DNA of 64,000 bases from Bacteroidia bacterium (GTDB taxonomy: Bacteria; Bacteroidota; Bacteroidia; 2-12-FULL-35-15): positions 62,001-126,000 of the forward strand of contig JAURXZ010000006.1 of assembly GCA_030654175.1 (NCBI GenBank), in the 5' to 3' direction. Below are positions 9,818 to 19,029 of this stretch, piece after piece. Position 1 is the stretch's first letter; each line of letters begins with the position of its first letter. Both the position numbers and the translations under genes were made by a program. The notes below the pieces were generated by a model. The model did no database searches, was not told the DNA's origin, and saw only the letters and a program-made list of their open reading frames with translations.

Positions 9818-11293
9818 ATGAAAAAAATTATAAAATCCTTTGTCTTCGTTTTTATTATTCTCACATCACATTTTTCAAATGGACAAGTTATTAAGTTCAG
9901 AAAAGTGATTGGAAGCAGTGAATACGATTATGGGATGTCGGCAAAACAAACAGCCGACAAAGGATATATTCTTGGCGGATCTACGAGTAGCTTTGGAAAT
10001 GGAAATTCGGATATGTATGCAGTAAAAACGGATTCGATGGGAATACCAAAACTGCACAATACATTCGGAGGAATAAACATTGACAGAGGATCGTGTATCA
10101 GACAAACCAGCGATAATGGTTACATTATTGCAGGTTACACCAACAGTTTTGGTGCAGGAGGATATGATGTTTATTTAGTAAAAACAGATTCGGCACTCCA
10201 AACACAATGGACCAAAACCTATGGAGGAAATGATTGGGATTTTGGTAATTGTGTGGAACAAACCACTGATGGAGGATATATAATATGTGGCGGAACATAC
10301 AGTTTTGGTGAAGGCGATGAAGATTATTATTTGATCAAAACAAATTCAACCGGAGATACATTGTGGACAAGAACATTTGGAGGTGCTAAAGAAGATTTTG
10401 CTAAGTCTGTTGTTCAAACTACTGATGGTGGCTATATTTTAACAGGTACTACTAAAAGTTTAGGTGACTCTCTGGGTGATTTTTATACAATTAAAACAAA
10501 TTCATTAGGTGATACTACCTGGACCAACAAATACGGTGGTTCTCTTCTTGATTATGGAAATGATGTTTTGGAAAGCAGGTATGGCGGCTATATTGTTGGA
10601 GGGGAAACACAAAGTTTTGGTTTAACAGATTCGGATGGCTTACTTTTGCAGCTTTCTCCATCAGGAATTGCCGGAGCGACACTTTTTACCGGGGTAACAG
10701 GATATGATAATATTGAATCTATTACCGAAGATACTCTTGGCAGAATAGCCATGACCGGCAGAAATGTTGGATCAGGTGATCCAGATGGGAACGGGGATGT
10801 TAGTCTTTTTATAATTACTAAAACCTGGAGCTATTACGGTGGTACAACATTTGGTGCGAATGGCTATGATATAGGATATTCGGTAGAATCAACCATCGGA
10901 AACGGATTTATTATTTGTGGTCATACCAATAGTTTTAATAATTTATTAGATGATATTTATCTTATTAAAACAGATTCTACAGGGATTTCTACCACTTCCG
11001 AAAATACATTTGTAACCAATATTGAATCGTTTTCTTCTTCGGAGTATCCGGAATTCAAGATCTTTCCTAATCCCGCTAGTACTAATGTAACTTTTTATAC
11101 AGGAAAAATAGTTGAGCCTGCACTTGTCAGGATTATTGATTTAATTGGTAATACCATAAAAAGTGAAAAAATAAATCAAAATCAAAAAGAAACTTTTTCA
11201 ATAAATATTTCTGATCTGGCTGATGGAATATATATTCTTAATATCACAACGAGCACAAGTTCTTATTCTCAGAAATTAGTAATTCAGCATTAA
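9818..11293 (+). CDS. T9SS type A sorting-domain protein with tandem propeller-like repeats
   Basis: Repeats of QTTDGGYI(I/L)xGxTxSFG...D.YLIKTNS.GDTLWT; C-terminal FKIFPNPAS...LADGIYILNI..SSYSQKLVIQH. Confidence 0.85.
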   Translation: MKKIIKSFVFVFIILTSHFSNGQVIKFRKVIGSSEYDYGMSAKQTADKGYILGGSTSSFGNGNSDMYAVKTDSMGIPKLHNTFGGINIDRGSCIRQTSDNGYIIAGYTNSFGAGGYDVYLVKTDSALQTQWTKTYGGNDWDFGNCVEQTTDGGYIICGGTYSFGEGDEDYYLIKTNSTGDTLWTRTFGGAKEDFAKSVVQTTDGGYILTGTTKSLGDSLGDFYTIKTNSLGDTTWTNKYGGSLLDYGNDVLESRYGGYIVGGETQSFGLTDSDGLLLQLSPSGIAGATLFTGVTGYDNIESITEDTLGRIAMTGRNVGSGDPDGNGDVSLFIITKTWSYYGGTTFGANGYDIGYSVESTIGNGFIICGHTNSFNNLLDDIYLIKTDSTGISTTSENTFVTNIESFSSSEYPEFKIFPNPASTNVTFYTGKIVEPALVRIIDLIGNTIKSEKINQNQKETFSINISDLADGIYILNITTSTSSYSQKLVIQH

Positions 11294-11472
11294 TCGGACC
11301 GATCTTGCTGTGTTAATTTTTTTCATTGAGCTTGTCAAGAGCCAGTTTAAGAATTAGTTTGAACTTCGGTTCTTTCTTCAATTGTATAAATTACTTATAC
11401 TGATTGTATAGAAATTTTTAAATTTGTATTCATTATTTAGTATTTCATATTTTAGAATTTAAAATTTACATT

Positions 11473-12180
11473 ATGGGACGTGTATTCGAAAAGCGTAAGT
11501 ATAAAATGTTTGCCCGCTATGATAAAATGGCAAAAGGCTTTACCCGGATAGGTAAAGAGATAGCAATTGCAATAAAACTTGGAGGAGGAGATCCTGCAGG
11601 CAATGCTCGTTTACGAATGGCTATTCAAAATGCAAAAGGTTTGAATATGCCTAAAGATCGTATTGATGCTGCTATAAAGCGCGCAACTTCAAAGGACGAA
11701 TCCAATTTAGAAGAGATAGTATATGAAGGCAAAGGCCCGTATGGTGTTGCCATTTTATGTGAATGCGCTACAGACAATCCTACTCGTACTGTTGCCAATG
11801 TCCGGATGAATTTCAACCGCACTGGCGGTGAACTGGGTAAAACAGGATCTTTGGATTATTTATTTGAACGTAAAGGAGTTTTCAGGATCAAGAATGAAAA
11901 CATTAATATGGACGAGCTGGAAATGGAATTGATCGATTTTGGTGCAGATGAAATTGAAAGTGATGAGGAAGAAATTGTGGTATATACCGCATTTACTGAT
12001 TTTGGCACAATGCAAAAAGCATTGGAAGCGAAAAAACTACATATCATCAGTTCCGAATTAGAACGCATTCCAAACTCCACCGTTGAATTATCTGATGAAC
12101 AAATAGAAGAAGTAATGCTTTTGGTTGGAAAATTAGAAGAAGATGATGACGTGCAAACTGTTTATCATAATTTGAAGTAA
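11473..12180 (+). CDS. yebC: YebC/PmpR-family transcriptional/translation regulator
   Basis: MGRVFEKRKYKMFARYDKMAKGFTRIGKEIAIAIKLGG; NARLRMAIQNAK..NMPKDRIDAAIKRA; YEGKGPYGVAILCE. Confidence 0.9.
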   Translation: MGRVFEKRKYKMFARYDKMAKGFTRIGKEIAIAIKLGGGDPAGNARLRMAIQNAKGLNMPKDRIDAAIKRATSKDESNLEEIVYEGKGPYGVAILCECATDNPTRTVANVRMNFNRTGGELGKTGSLDYLFERKGVFRIKNENINMDELEMELIDFGADEIESDEEEIVVYTAFTDFGTMQKALEAKKLHIISSELERIPNSTVELSDEQIEEVMLLVGKLEEDDDVQTVYHNLK

Positions 12181-12183
12181 AAC

Positions 12184-12231
12184 CTCACCCCTTAATCCCC
12201 TCTCCATTTGGAGAGGGGATTGGGGGTGAAG
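12184..12231. repeat. Palindromic repeat CTCACCCCTTAATCCCCTCTCC-attt-GGAGAGGGGATTGGGGGTGAAG (copy 1)
   Basis: Perfect 9-bp inner arms CCCCTCTCC/GGAGAGGGG with imperfect outer arms. Confidence 0.9.
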
Positions 12232-12541
12232 CTTTTAACGCATTGATAATTTTTTCTATTACCGATTGAATATCATTTAAAACCTCCTCATTAGTAAAAC
12301 GTATTACTGTTATACCGTATTCATTTATAACCTGGGTCCTGGCCTCATCCAATTGTATTTGTTCTTTTTTATTGTGATATTCGCCATCAATTTCAACTAC
12401 CAGTTTTTTTTCGTGGCAATAAAATTCTGCGACAAATTTGTCGATAGGATGTTGTCTTCTGAATTTACAATTTTCAATTTTTCTGTTTCTTATAACTTCC
12501 CAAACTATTTTTTCAGCTTTTGTTGTGTTAGCTATTCGCAA
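12185..12541 (-). CDS. DUF559 (PD-(D/E)XK, Vsr-like) endonuclease-family protein; possibly N-terminally degraded
   Basis: KAEKIVWEVIRNRK...CKFRRQHPIDKFVAEFYCHEKKLVVEIDGEYHNKKEQ...GITVIRFTNEEV; homologous-looking residues continue upstream to 12622 without an ATG; C-terminus SPPIPSPNGEGIKG is encoded by the palindrome. Confidence 0.75.
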   Translation of the reverse strand: MRIANTTKAEKIVWEVIRNRKIENCKFRRQHPIDKFVAEFYCHEKKLVVEIDGEYHNKKEQIQLDEARTQVINEYGITVIRFTNEEVLNDIQSVIEKIINALKASPPIPSPNGEGIKG

Positions 12542-12622
12542 CAGATGGGCATTTTCAAAAAGTATAGGTGCAGCGCCTTTAAATAAATTTTCAATGCTAT
12601 TAGCTTCGCCAATCTCACTTTT

Positions 12623-13504
12623 TTAATACATACCCTCATTCCCCTCTCCAATTGGAGAGGGGTTAGGGGTGAGGTGATATAACGTTAACCCTGCAATTGG
12701 GGTTTCTATTACCGTTTCGATATTAACTCCTTTATTCTCAGCCACAGCTCTTAATATATTACTATAATAAAAAGCTACCGAGCCGACACAACTTAGTTTT
12801 AATTCTTTGTGTCTTTTATATTTACAAATGTGTCTATCAAAGAATTGTTCAAAACAATTTGCTACCAGGTCAATAACAAATTGCTCCTTTAAATTTTGGT
12901 AAATAAATTTACTAAAAGATGCTAAAAACCTGTTTGGCATTGTTTTTTTATAAACAGCATCTAAAATATCATTGGTACTCAATTTGAATCTTTCAAAAAA
13001 ACGGGCAGATAGATCAGCCGGCATTTCACCATTCAAATAAGATTGAATGAAGGTTTTGGAAATGTGAGCTCCACTTCCTTCATCACCCAATATAAAACCC
13101 AATGATGCCCTATTTTCAACAATAGTTGAACCATCATAATAACAGGTATTTGAACCGGTTCCTAAAATAGCCGCTATACCGGGGTTGGTACCGCATAATG
13201 CACGGGCAGCTCCAAGCAGATCGGTATTAATTTCAATAGTTGATAATGGAAAATTTTGCTTTAGTGAATTACGAACAATTTCTTTTTTAGAATCGGCTCC
13301 ACAACCTGCACCATAGAAGAAAATTTCAGATGGTGAATGAGTGTTTAATTGTGGTAAAAGCTCTGATTTTATAATTTCAGAAATTTCAACTTCAGTTTGA
13401 AAATAAGGGTTGAAACCTTGAGTGGAATATTGATGTATTTTTCTTTGATCGTCAATTAAACGCCAATCAGTTTTAGTGGAGCCGCTATCTGCAATTAAGA
13501 TCAT
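12623..13504 (-). CDS. BadF/BadG/BcrA/BcrD-type ATPase (N-acetylglucosamine kinase-like)
   Basis: LIADSGSTKTDWRLI; ILGTGSNTCYYDG; LGFILGDEGSGAHI. Confidence 0.85.
   Translation of the reverse strand: MILIADSGSTKTDWRLIDDQRKIHQYSTQGFNPYFQTEVEISEIIKSELLPQLNTHSPSEIFFYGAGCGADSKKEIVRNSLKQNFPLSTIEINTDLLGAARALCGTNPGIAAILGTGSNTCYYDGSTIVENRASLGFILGDEGSGAHISKTFIQSYLNGEMPADLSARFFERFKLSTNDILDAVYKKTMPNRFLASFSKFIYQNLKEQFVIDLVANCFEQFFDRHICKYKRHKELKLSCVGSVAFYYSNILRAVAENKGVNIETVIETPIAGLTLYHLTPNPSPIGEGNEGMY
12632..12676. repeat. Palindromic repeat, copy 2 (ACCCTCATTCCCCTCTCC-aatt-GGAGAGGGGTTAGGGGTGAGGTG)
   Basis: Same inner palindrome as 12184..12231; encodes the C-terminal NPSPIGEG of the BadF-type ORF. Confidence 0.9.
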
Positions 13505-13727
13505 ACTATTTTCAATTCAAGATTTATTCCGCAGTTTTTAAGTCAATATTTAGGATAAATATAGAATTTTTATTTCAATAATTAATTTGTCATGCTCAAA
13601 CAGCCAACAAAATTGCACATAAAACTGAAGCGTTATGCTCAACTTGTTTCAGAAGCCCCAAAAATCAAAAATAAATTAAGAACGACAATTTGATCCCAAT
13701 GCTAAGTGCATTAACATTAAAGGGGGA

Positions 13728-15599
13728 TTATGAAGATCTGTAAGCAATTGCATGATATGCTTTTTTATGTTGCCCAAGAAAAATACGTGCATATATCCTA
13801 ACAATCGATAATTCAATAAGTACAAAACTCAAAGCAGTGAAAATTATTAAAATCTCCTGGTGTTTATGGATATGACTAAAAAGTATATCAATACCAATAA
13901 AAGTGGGGGTAAAAGGTAAACCTGCAAAACCCAAACACGAAAGCAGGAATATAAAACCAATTTTCGGGTGCTCATATGTATAGCCATGAAATTGATTTAA
14001 TTCAATATTATTATCGAATGATTTTATTTTTTTTAAACAAATAAATCCGACTATTGCTGAAACAACAGAACCACTCAAATACATAAGAATATGATTGTGT
14101 CCGAAATTTTCATTTAACAATGCAATGGAAAGTGTGATAAACAACTGACCTCCTATTACAAAACTCCATGCCCATAAAGCATCCCCTCTTTCTGCGAATG
14201 CTTTTAAAATTAATAACAAACCCAGAAAAGAAAAAAGGAAAGGCAAAAGATCGAACAGGTCAACAGGAATACTTGACTGGAACAAATTACAATATAAACC
14301 AAACAGATAAATAATGCTCAATGAAGCGACCGACATTTTCCTTTTAAAAAAGTCCAGTTTTTTCCCTACCCATTTAACCGGATTCCATAAAAAATGATAG
14401 AGAATAAAATCCAAATTCCATTCTTTTAAAGAGAGGATGTAAAATGAATTTTTAACTTTATTGAGCAGAGTATTCGTATTCCTTAGCTTTTTAGGTTCAA
14501 AATTAAAAACCATATCATGTATTTTATAACCTAACACAGATGGTGAAACCAATAGCTGGTAGGCTCTTAAAAAAGCATTACCTGTAAAATGAACTAAAGC
14601 AAGATCATGAAAACCCAAAGCTATTTCAATAAAGATCAATCCGATCTGCGCGATAGCAGAATAGGCAATTTGTGTTTTAACGGATGATTGAACCTTAGCA
14701 ATACTTGTTGCAATAATGCCTGTGAAAATTCCGGTACATACTATCAATACTTTAATTATAAAAATGCTTTCCCAATAAGGAAAAGTACGGAGTAAAAGAA
14801 AAACTCCTAAATGAACGGATAGTGAGCCGTAAAAAACAGCACTGGAAGTAGTTGGGCCTTCCATTGCTCTTGGCAGCCAGGAAGAAAAAGGCAATTGTGC
14901 AGATTTGGCGGCAGCTGCAATTAAGATCATTAACGCAATAAAAAATGCATACCAGTTATGTTCCTTAATATGTTCAGCAACTAATTTCAGGTCATTAATT
15001 TCAAGGAAAGTAATATTTTCGTGCCATAAATGATGGCTCATCCACATCGCTAGTATTAAGCATATATCACCCAATCGATAAATTGAAAGTACTTTTAAAC
15101 CATTTTTTACCGGCAAATACCTGTCTCTGTAAAAAGCAATAAGTAAGAAAGAACAAATACCTAAAATTTCCCAACCAATAAATAGTGTTTCAAAATTTCC
15201 GGAAAAAATCACGAGATTATACCCTAAAAAGAAGAGAAGTATAGTAGTAAAAAAGCGCTTAAATCCCTCTTCACGATGAAGATAAAAACGACTGAATACA
15301 GCAACTAAAAAAGTTAAGATTGCCCCCACAACAGCAAATACGGCAGTGATTTTATCAAAATAAAAATCGATAAAAATTTCAATATCTTCCGTTTCAAAAA
15401 GAACGATATGCTTGATATCCAGCGTTGGAGAACTATTCAGTAGCCAAAACACCACAAGAATTAAAATACCCGCTAAATTTATTCCTATTGTGGAAATAGC
15501 AATACCTGAAAGTATAGATTCCTTTTTACGAGGAATCAACATACTAACAATAAAACCAAAAAAGGGTATCCAAATAAAAAATTGCAATAATTGCGACAT
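13728..15599 (-). CDS. dabB: DabB-like proton-conducting membrane subunit (NuoL/MrpA family) of a DAB inorganic-carbon transporter
   Basis: 623 aa NuoL-like membrane protein (LFIGWEILGICSFLLIAFYRDR; AAAAKSAQLPFSSWLPRAMEGPTTSSAVFYGSLSVHLGVFLL), isolated from other nuo genes and next to DUF2309. Confidence 0.85.
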   Translation of the reverse strand: MSQLLQFFIWIPFFGFIVSMLIPRKKESILSGIAISTIGINLAGILILVVFWLLNSSPTLDIKHIVLFETEDIEIFIDFYFDKITAVFAVVGAILTFLVAVFSRFYLHREEGFKRFFTTILLFFLGYNLVIFSGNFETLFIGWEILGICSFLLIAFYRDRYLPVKNGLKVLSIYRLGDICLILAMWMSHHLWHENITFLEINDLKLVAEHIKEHNWYAFFIALMILIAAAAKSAQLPFSSWLPRAMEGPTTSSAVFYGSLSVHLGVFLLLRTFPYWESIFIIKVLIVCTGIFTGIIATSIAKVQSSVKTQIAYSAIAQIGLIFIEIALGFHDLALVHFTGNAFLRAYQLLVSPSVLGYKIHDMVFNFEPKKLRNTNTLLNKVKNSFYILSLKEWNLDFILYHFLWNPVKWVGKKLDFFKRKMSVASLSIIYLFGLYCNLFQSSIPVDLFDLLPFLFSFLGLLLILKAFAERGDALWAWSFVIGGQLFITLSIALLNENFGHNHILMYLSGSVVSAIVGFICLKKIKSFDNNIELNQFHGYTYEHPKIGFIFLLSCLGFAGLPFTPTFIGIDILFSHIHKHQEILIIFTALSFVLIELSIVRIYARIFLGQHKKAYHAIAYRSS

Positions 15600-15705
15600 G
15601 TTGTTTTTTTGTTTTTAGTTTTTGGATGTTGAATGTTCGATGTTGGATATTAAATTGAGAAATCTTGTTTCAAATCTAGCCCTTCTAATATCCAATCTCT
15701 AACAT

Positions 15706-18321
15706 CTATAATCTGTACACGGGTAAATTTTCTTGCGTGGCATCAACAATATAATTTGTTTCCATCTCCACCGCTGATTCCATAAAAGCATTAAAATTCT
15801 CAATAACTCCTAGTTCATTTGTAATAGGCGTGTATTCAGTAAACCCGCCATCTTTAAAATAATAAAATTTATTTGTTTCAGGATCTATTGCCACCAAATG
15901 AACCCAATCATTGATAAACCATTCATACATTTCAGAAACTGCCTGTATTGTTTTTAAAACAACTTCCGGAAAATGTTCAACAATGATCAGCAAACGAACA
16001 GGATCATGCACCTCAATCATTTGCACAGGAAGTCCGGGCCTTAAGTCTCCATCACAACTATTTGCCACACCAATAAGACCCATTACATTATGAGGTAGTT
16101 TGGTCCCTGCTCCAAACTTGTGGTTATCAACTCTTGAAAAATAATATTCAAGATTGATCCCGCCACACACCGGTCCGAGAGGTTTCATAATTCCTGTCAA
16201 AAGCTGACCTTGCGGATCTGTTTTGTAATCATAAGAATTCATAAAAGCCCGTCTGTCCAAAAACAAACCCTTCGTTAAATTTCTACTACCTACAATACAC
16301 AACGTATTAGTTCCATGCCCAAGTTCAGGGCGTGGCTCAAATAATGAAACGGATCTGTCCTTGATCGCTTTACGGACTTTTTGCAATTCATTTTTTGTAT
16401 TTATTGATGCAAACCTTCTGGATCTTTCTTTGGTATTCAGATCTAAGGCGCTTTCAAATGCGCTTTTATTTTTTTTATGATTTTCTATGTTTTTGGGTAG
16501 GAGTACCTGCTCATCATAAAATTCAATTTCATCACCGGCTGTATCATGTAAACATCCAACAAATTGAGTTTCGTCAGGGATACAGATGCCTTTTGCATTA
16601 AGCAATTCTCTTACTTTAAGATGATTGGCCATGAACGAAAATACTTTTGCATTAACAGAACCTGGCCTTCCACTGCATGCACCACAATCGTGAGCTCCAT
16701 GATGAGGATTATTGGCACTGCTTGAACCATGAGCCATTACATATACAATCGGAGCAAAACCTTTTGTCAAGCCGATCCCACGTAAAAGTCCTTCCACTCT
16801 GGTGGCCATTTCTTCAATGGTAAAACCTATCTGCAAATCATTTTCACGATCCTCCAAATTTTTGTTCTCAATAATAAGTTCAGAATCTTTGGTCATGTGA
16901 GTAAACGCATTAGAGATAGCAGGACTCATTTTAGGTCGGAAAATATTCATAAACAATCTAACCCCTGCAAAAAAACCAAGCGTTAAAGAAATCAAAGTGC
17001 CAAGAAAAAAAGTATGCGTTTTATTGGTGTACAATAATTCATGTTCTCTTTTCCCTTTAACATTAAATTCTTTAATTAAATATTTAGGAGTTACCGGAGC
17101 CGGACACAGTTTATCATAAAATTTACCATTTTCAGGTTGAAAATAAAATTCAACAGCAAAAAAACCGGGTGTTCCAAACGTTTCACAATTGGGATCTGTT
17201 TTTTCAATATGCCTGCGCAATGAACATTCCCGTTCATCAATGCAGAACATTGCCTGAAAACTTTTATTGACAGGATCAACATGTTTTCTCTTTTTTTCTA
17301 AAGCAATTCCTGCAAGTACCTCATCATAATAGCTCCATTCAAATGTCTCCTGAAAAATTGTAAATACCTCATTTAATTCTGTTGAAGGAACATCAGAAAA
17401 AAGATTTAAGGGTTTACTATTTACTTTAGTAGATAATGGTTTCCAATCTTTCCCTAATTGAAAATTCAGAGCATCAATTTCCAATAATAATTCAAAAACA
17501 ATTAGATCGTGTAGCGATATTTTTTTCTGATCCAGAAGTGATTGAGGCTGATCTTCAATGGAAGATACCATCCCCGACCATCCTTGATGACTGAATTGCT
17601 GATCAAATAAGTATTGCTCATAATAGGCTTCGTCTCCAACAACAATTTTCAGAAGATCTGTAATTTTACAAGTGCCATTTAATAAAAGTTGTTTAGCTCT
17701 TTCCGTTTTAAAAAAACTGGTGAAACTATTTTTCTCTAATTCCCTGATTGAAGAAAGGAAACCTTTATTTTCTGAAGGGAAATTCCAGATAGAAATTCCC
17801 TGATCTAAATAACTGCAAAGGATTCTAAAAAGCAGAGGCTGAACAAGTGAATCAAGATCCGTTTTATACAGGCTTTTCCAATGTGCCCTCAACTGCCCTA
17901 TTCTTGCCAAATTCGAAGCATCGTAATCTTTAGATAATAAATACCCCTTCCACTTTACTAAATTTTCACGTCCTTTTTTTTCAATGATGATCCTTTCAAG
18001 AATGGTATCTTTTATACGCCCGGTTTCATAAAGCTCCCGGTATTCTTTCAATTGCATGGTAACCTGATACCCAAATATTTTGGAAGCTTTAAAGATAGCC
18101 TCATAAAATTTCAAGTGTTGAAATGCATGAAGGGAATTATGATGAATAAAATCCTTTAATGGAGTTTGGGAAGGCAAATAATGCTTCAACTCATGTAAAA
18201 CAAGAGTTTCGTCAAATGAGGGATTTGATAAAATACTTGATGAATTATCAATAATTTTTTCATTTGTCAAAACATTTTTTTGGCGCGAGTCTAACTCATT
18301 CATTTCTTCTGATTTTACCAT
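15706..18321 (-). CDS. dabA: DabA-like DUF2309 protein (putative zinc-dependent CO2-hydrating subunit)
   Basis: 871 aa; MFCIDERECSLRRHIE and MAHGSSSANNPHHGAHDCGACSGRPGSVNAK motifs (Cys/Asp and His/Cys positions expected for zinc). Confidence 0.88.
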   Translation of the reverse strand: MVKSEEMNELDSRQKNVLTNEKIIDNSSSILSNPSFDETLVLHELKHYLPSQTPLKDFIHHNSLHAFQHLKFYEAIFKASKIFGYQVTMQLKEYRELYETGRIKDTILERIIIEKKGRENLVKWKGYLLSKDYDASNLARIGQLRAHWKSLYKTDLDSLVQPLLFRILCSYLDQGISIWNFPSENKGFLSSIRELEKNSFTSFFKTERAKQLLLNGTCKITDLLKIVVGDEAYYEQYLFDQQFSHQGWSGMVSSIEDQPQSLLDQKKISLHDLIVFELLLEIDALNFQLGKDWKPLSTKVNSKPLNLFSDVPSTELNEVFTIFQETFEWSYYDEVLAGIALEKKRKHVDPVNKSFQAMFCIDERECSLRRHIEKTDPNCETFGTPGFFAVEFYFQPENGKFYDKLCPAPVTPKYLIKEFNVKGKREHELLYTNKTHTFFLGTLISLTLGFFAGVRLFMNIFRPKMSPAISNAFTHMTKDSELIIENKNLEDRENDLQIGFTIEEMATRVEGLLRGIGLTKGFAPIVYVMAHGSSSANNPHHGAHDCGACSGRPGSVNAKVFSFMANHLKVRELLNAKGICIPDETQFVGCLHDTAGDEIEFYDEQVLLPKNIENHKKNKSAFESALDLNTKERSRRFASINTKNELQKVRKAIKDRSVSLFEPRPELGHGTNTLCIVGSRNLTKGLFLDRRAFMNSYDYKTDPQGQLLTGIMKPLGPVCGGINLEYYFSRVDNHKFGAGTKLPHNVMGLIGVANSCDGDLRPGLPVQMIEVHDPVRLLIIVEHFPEVVLKTIQAVSEMYEWFINDWVHLVAIDPETNKFYYFKDGGFTEYTPITNELGVIENFNAFMESAVEMETNYIVDATQENLPVYRL

Positions 18322-18339
18322 GAATAATTTTGTTGCTAT

Positions 18340-19017
18340 TTAATAACTCATCTTGACCCTTACATCAGATTCACTGGAAATCAAAGTATCTTCATAAAAT
18401 TCGACCACTCCTGTTTTTATATGATGCGTTGCCCCAATAATAGCGATTTCGCCTTTTTCAATCATTTGTTCAAGTATATAACTTCTGTCAATAATAGTTT
18501 TTACTGATCGCTTCACATTAAGTGTTGCTACGTTCTCTAAAAACTCCCCATTGCCCGAATTTCTTTTACTCGACTCAAGTGTTTTTGTTTCCTGGTAAAT
18601 GGCTGGTTGAATTTTTGATAGCAACTCGGTAAGATTTCCCATTTCCAAATGATCGCAGGCGCCTTTTATAGCACCGCATTGCGTATGCCCCATTACCACA
18701 ATTAATTTTGACCCGGCCACTTTGCATGCAAATTCAATACTTCCGATAATGTCGGTATTAACTATATTTCCTGCTATGCGTATCGAAAAGATATCCCCCA
18801 GCCCCTGGTCGAAAATTAACTCAGCCGAAGTACGGCTATCAATACAACTTAATATCACCGCAAAGGGCCATTGACCTTCTCGTGTTTCATTCACTTGTTG
18901 AAGCAAATTACGATTGGCTTTCAAATTATTTACAAAACGCTGATTACCATCCTGTAAAATACCTAATGCAATTAAAGGGGTTATAGAAGCTTGAGTTTCT
19001 GAAGTATGTGCTTTCAT
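18340..19017 (-). CDS. Beta-carbonic anhydrase
   Basis: ILSCIDSRTSAELIFDQGLGDIFSIRIAGN and VVMGHTQCGAIKGACD zinc motifs. Confidence 0.93.
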   Translation of the reverse strand: MKAHTSETQASITPLIALGILQDGNQRFVNNLKANRNLLQQVNETREGQWPFAVILSCIDSRTSAELIFDQGLGDIFSIRIAGNIVNTDIIGSIEFACKVAGSKLIVVMGHTQCGAIKGACDHLEMGNLTELLSKIQPAIYQETKTLESSKRNSGNGEFLENVATLNVKRSVKTIIDRSYILEQMIEKGEIAIIGATHHIKTGVVEFYEDTLISSESDVRVKMSY

Positions 19018-19029
19018 AATTTTATTTTT

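Noticed and set aside
12184-12676. CRISPR or classical IS element
   Set aside because: Only two repeats with a protein-coding interval, no spacers, and no recognisable transposase or target-site duplication; reported instead as a DUF559-palindrome unit.
13728-15599. NuoL as part of respiratory complex I
   Set aside because: No other nuo genes nearby; adjacent to DUF2309 (DabA), so DabB is the better reading.
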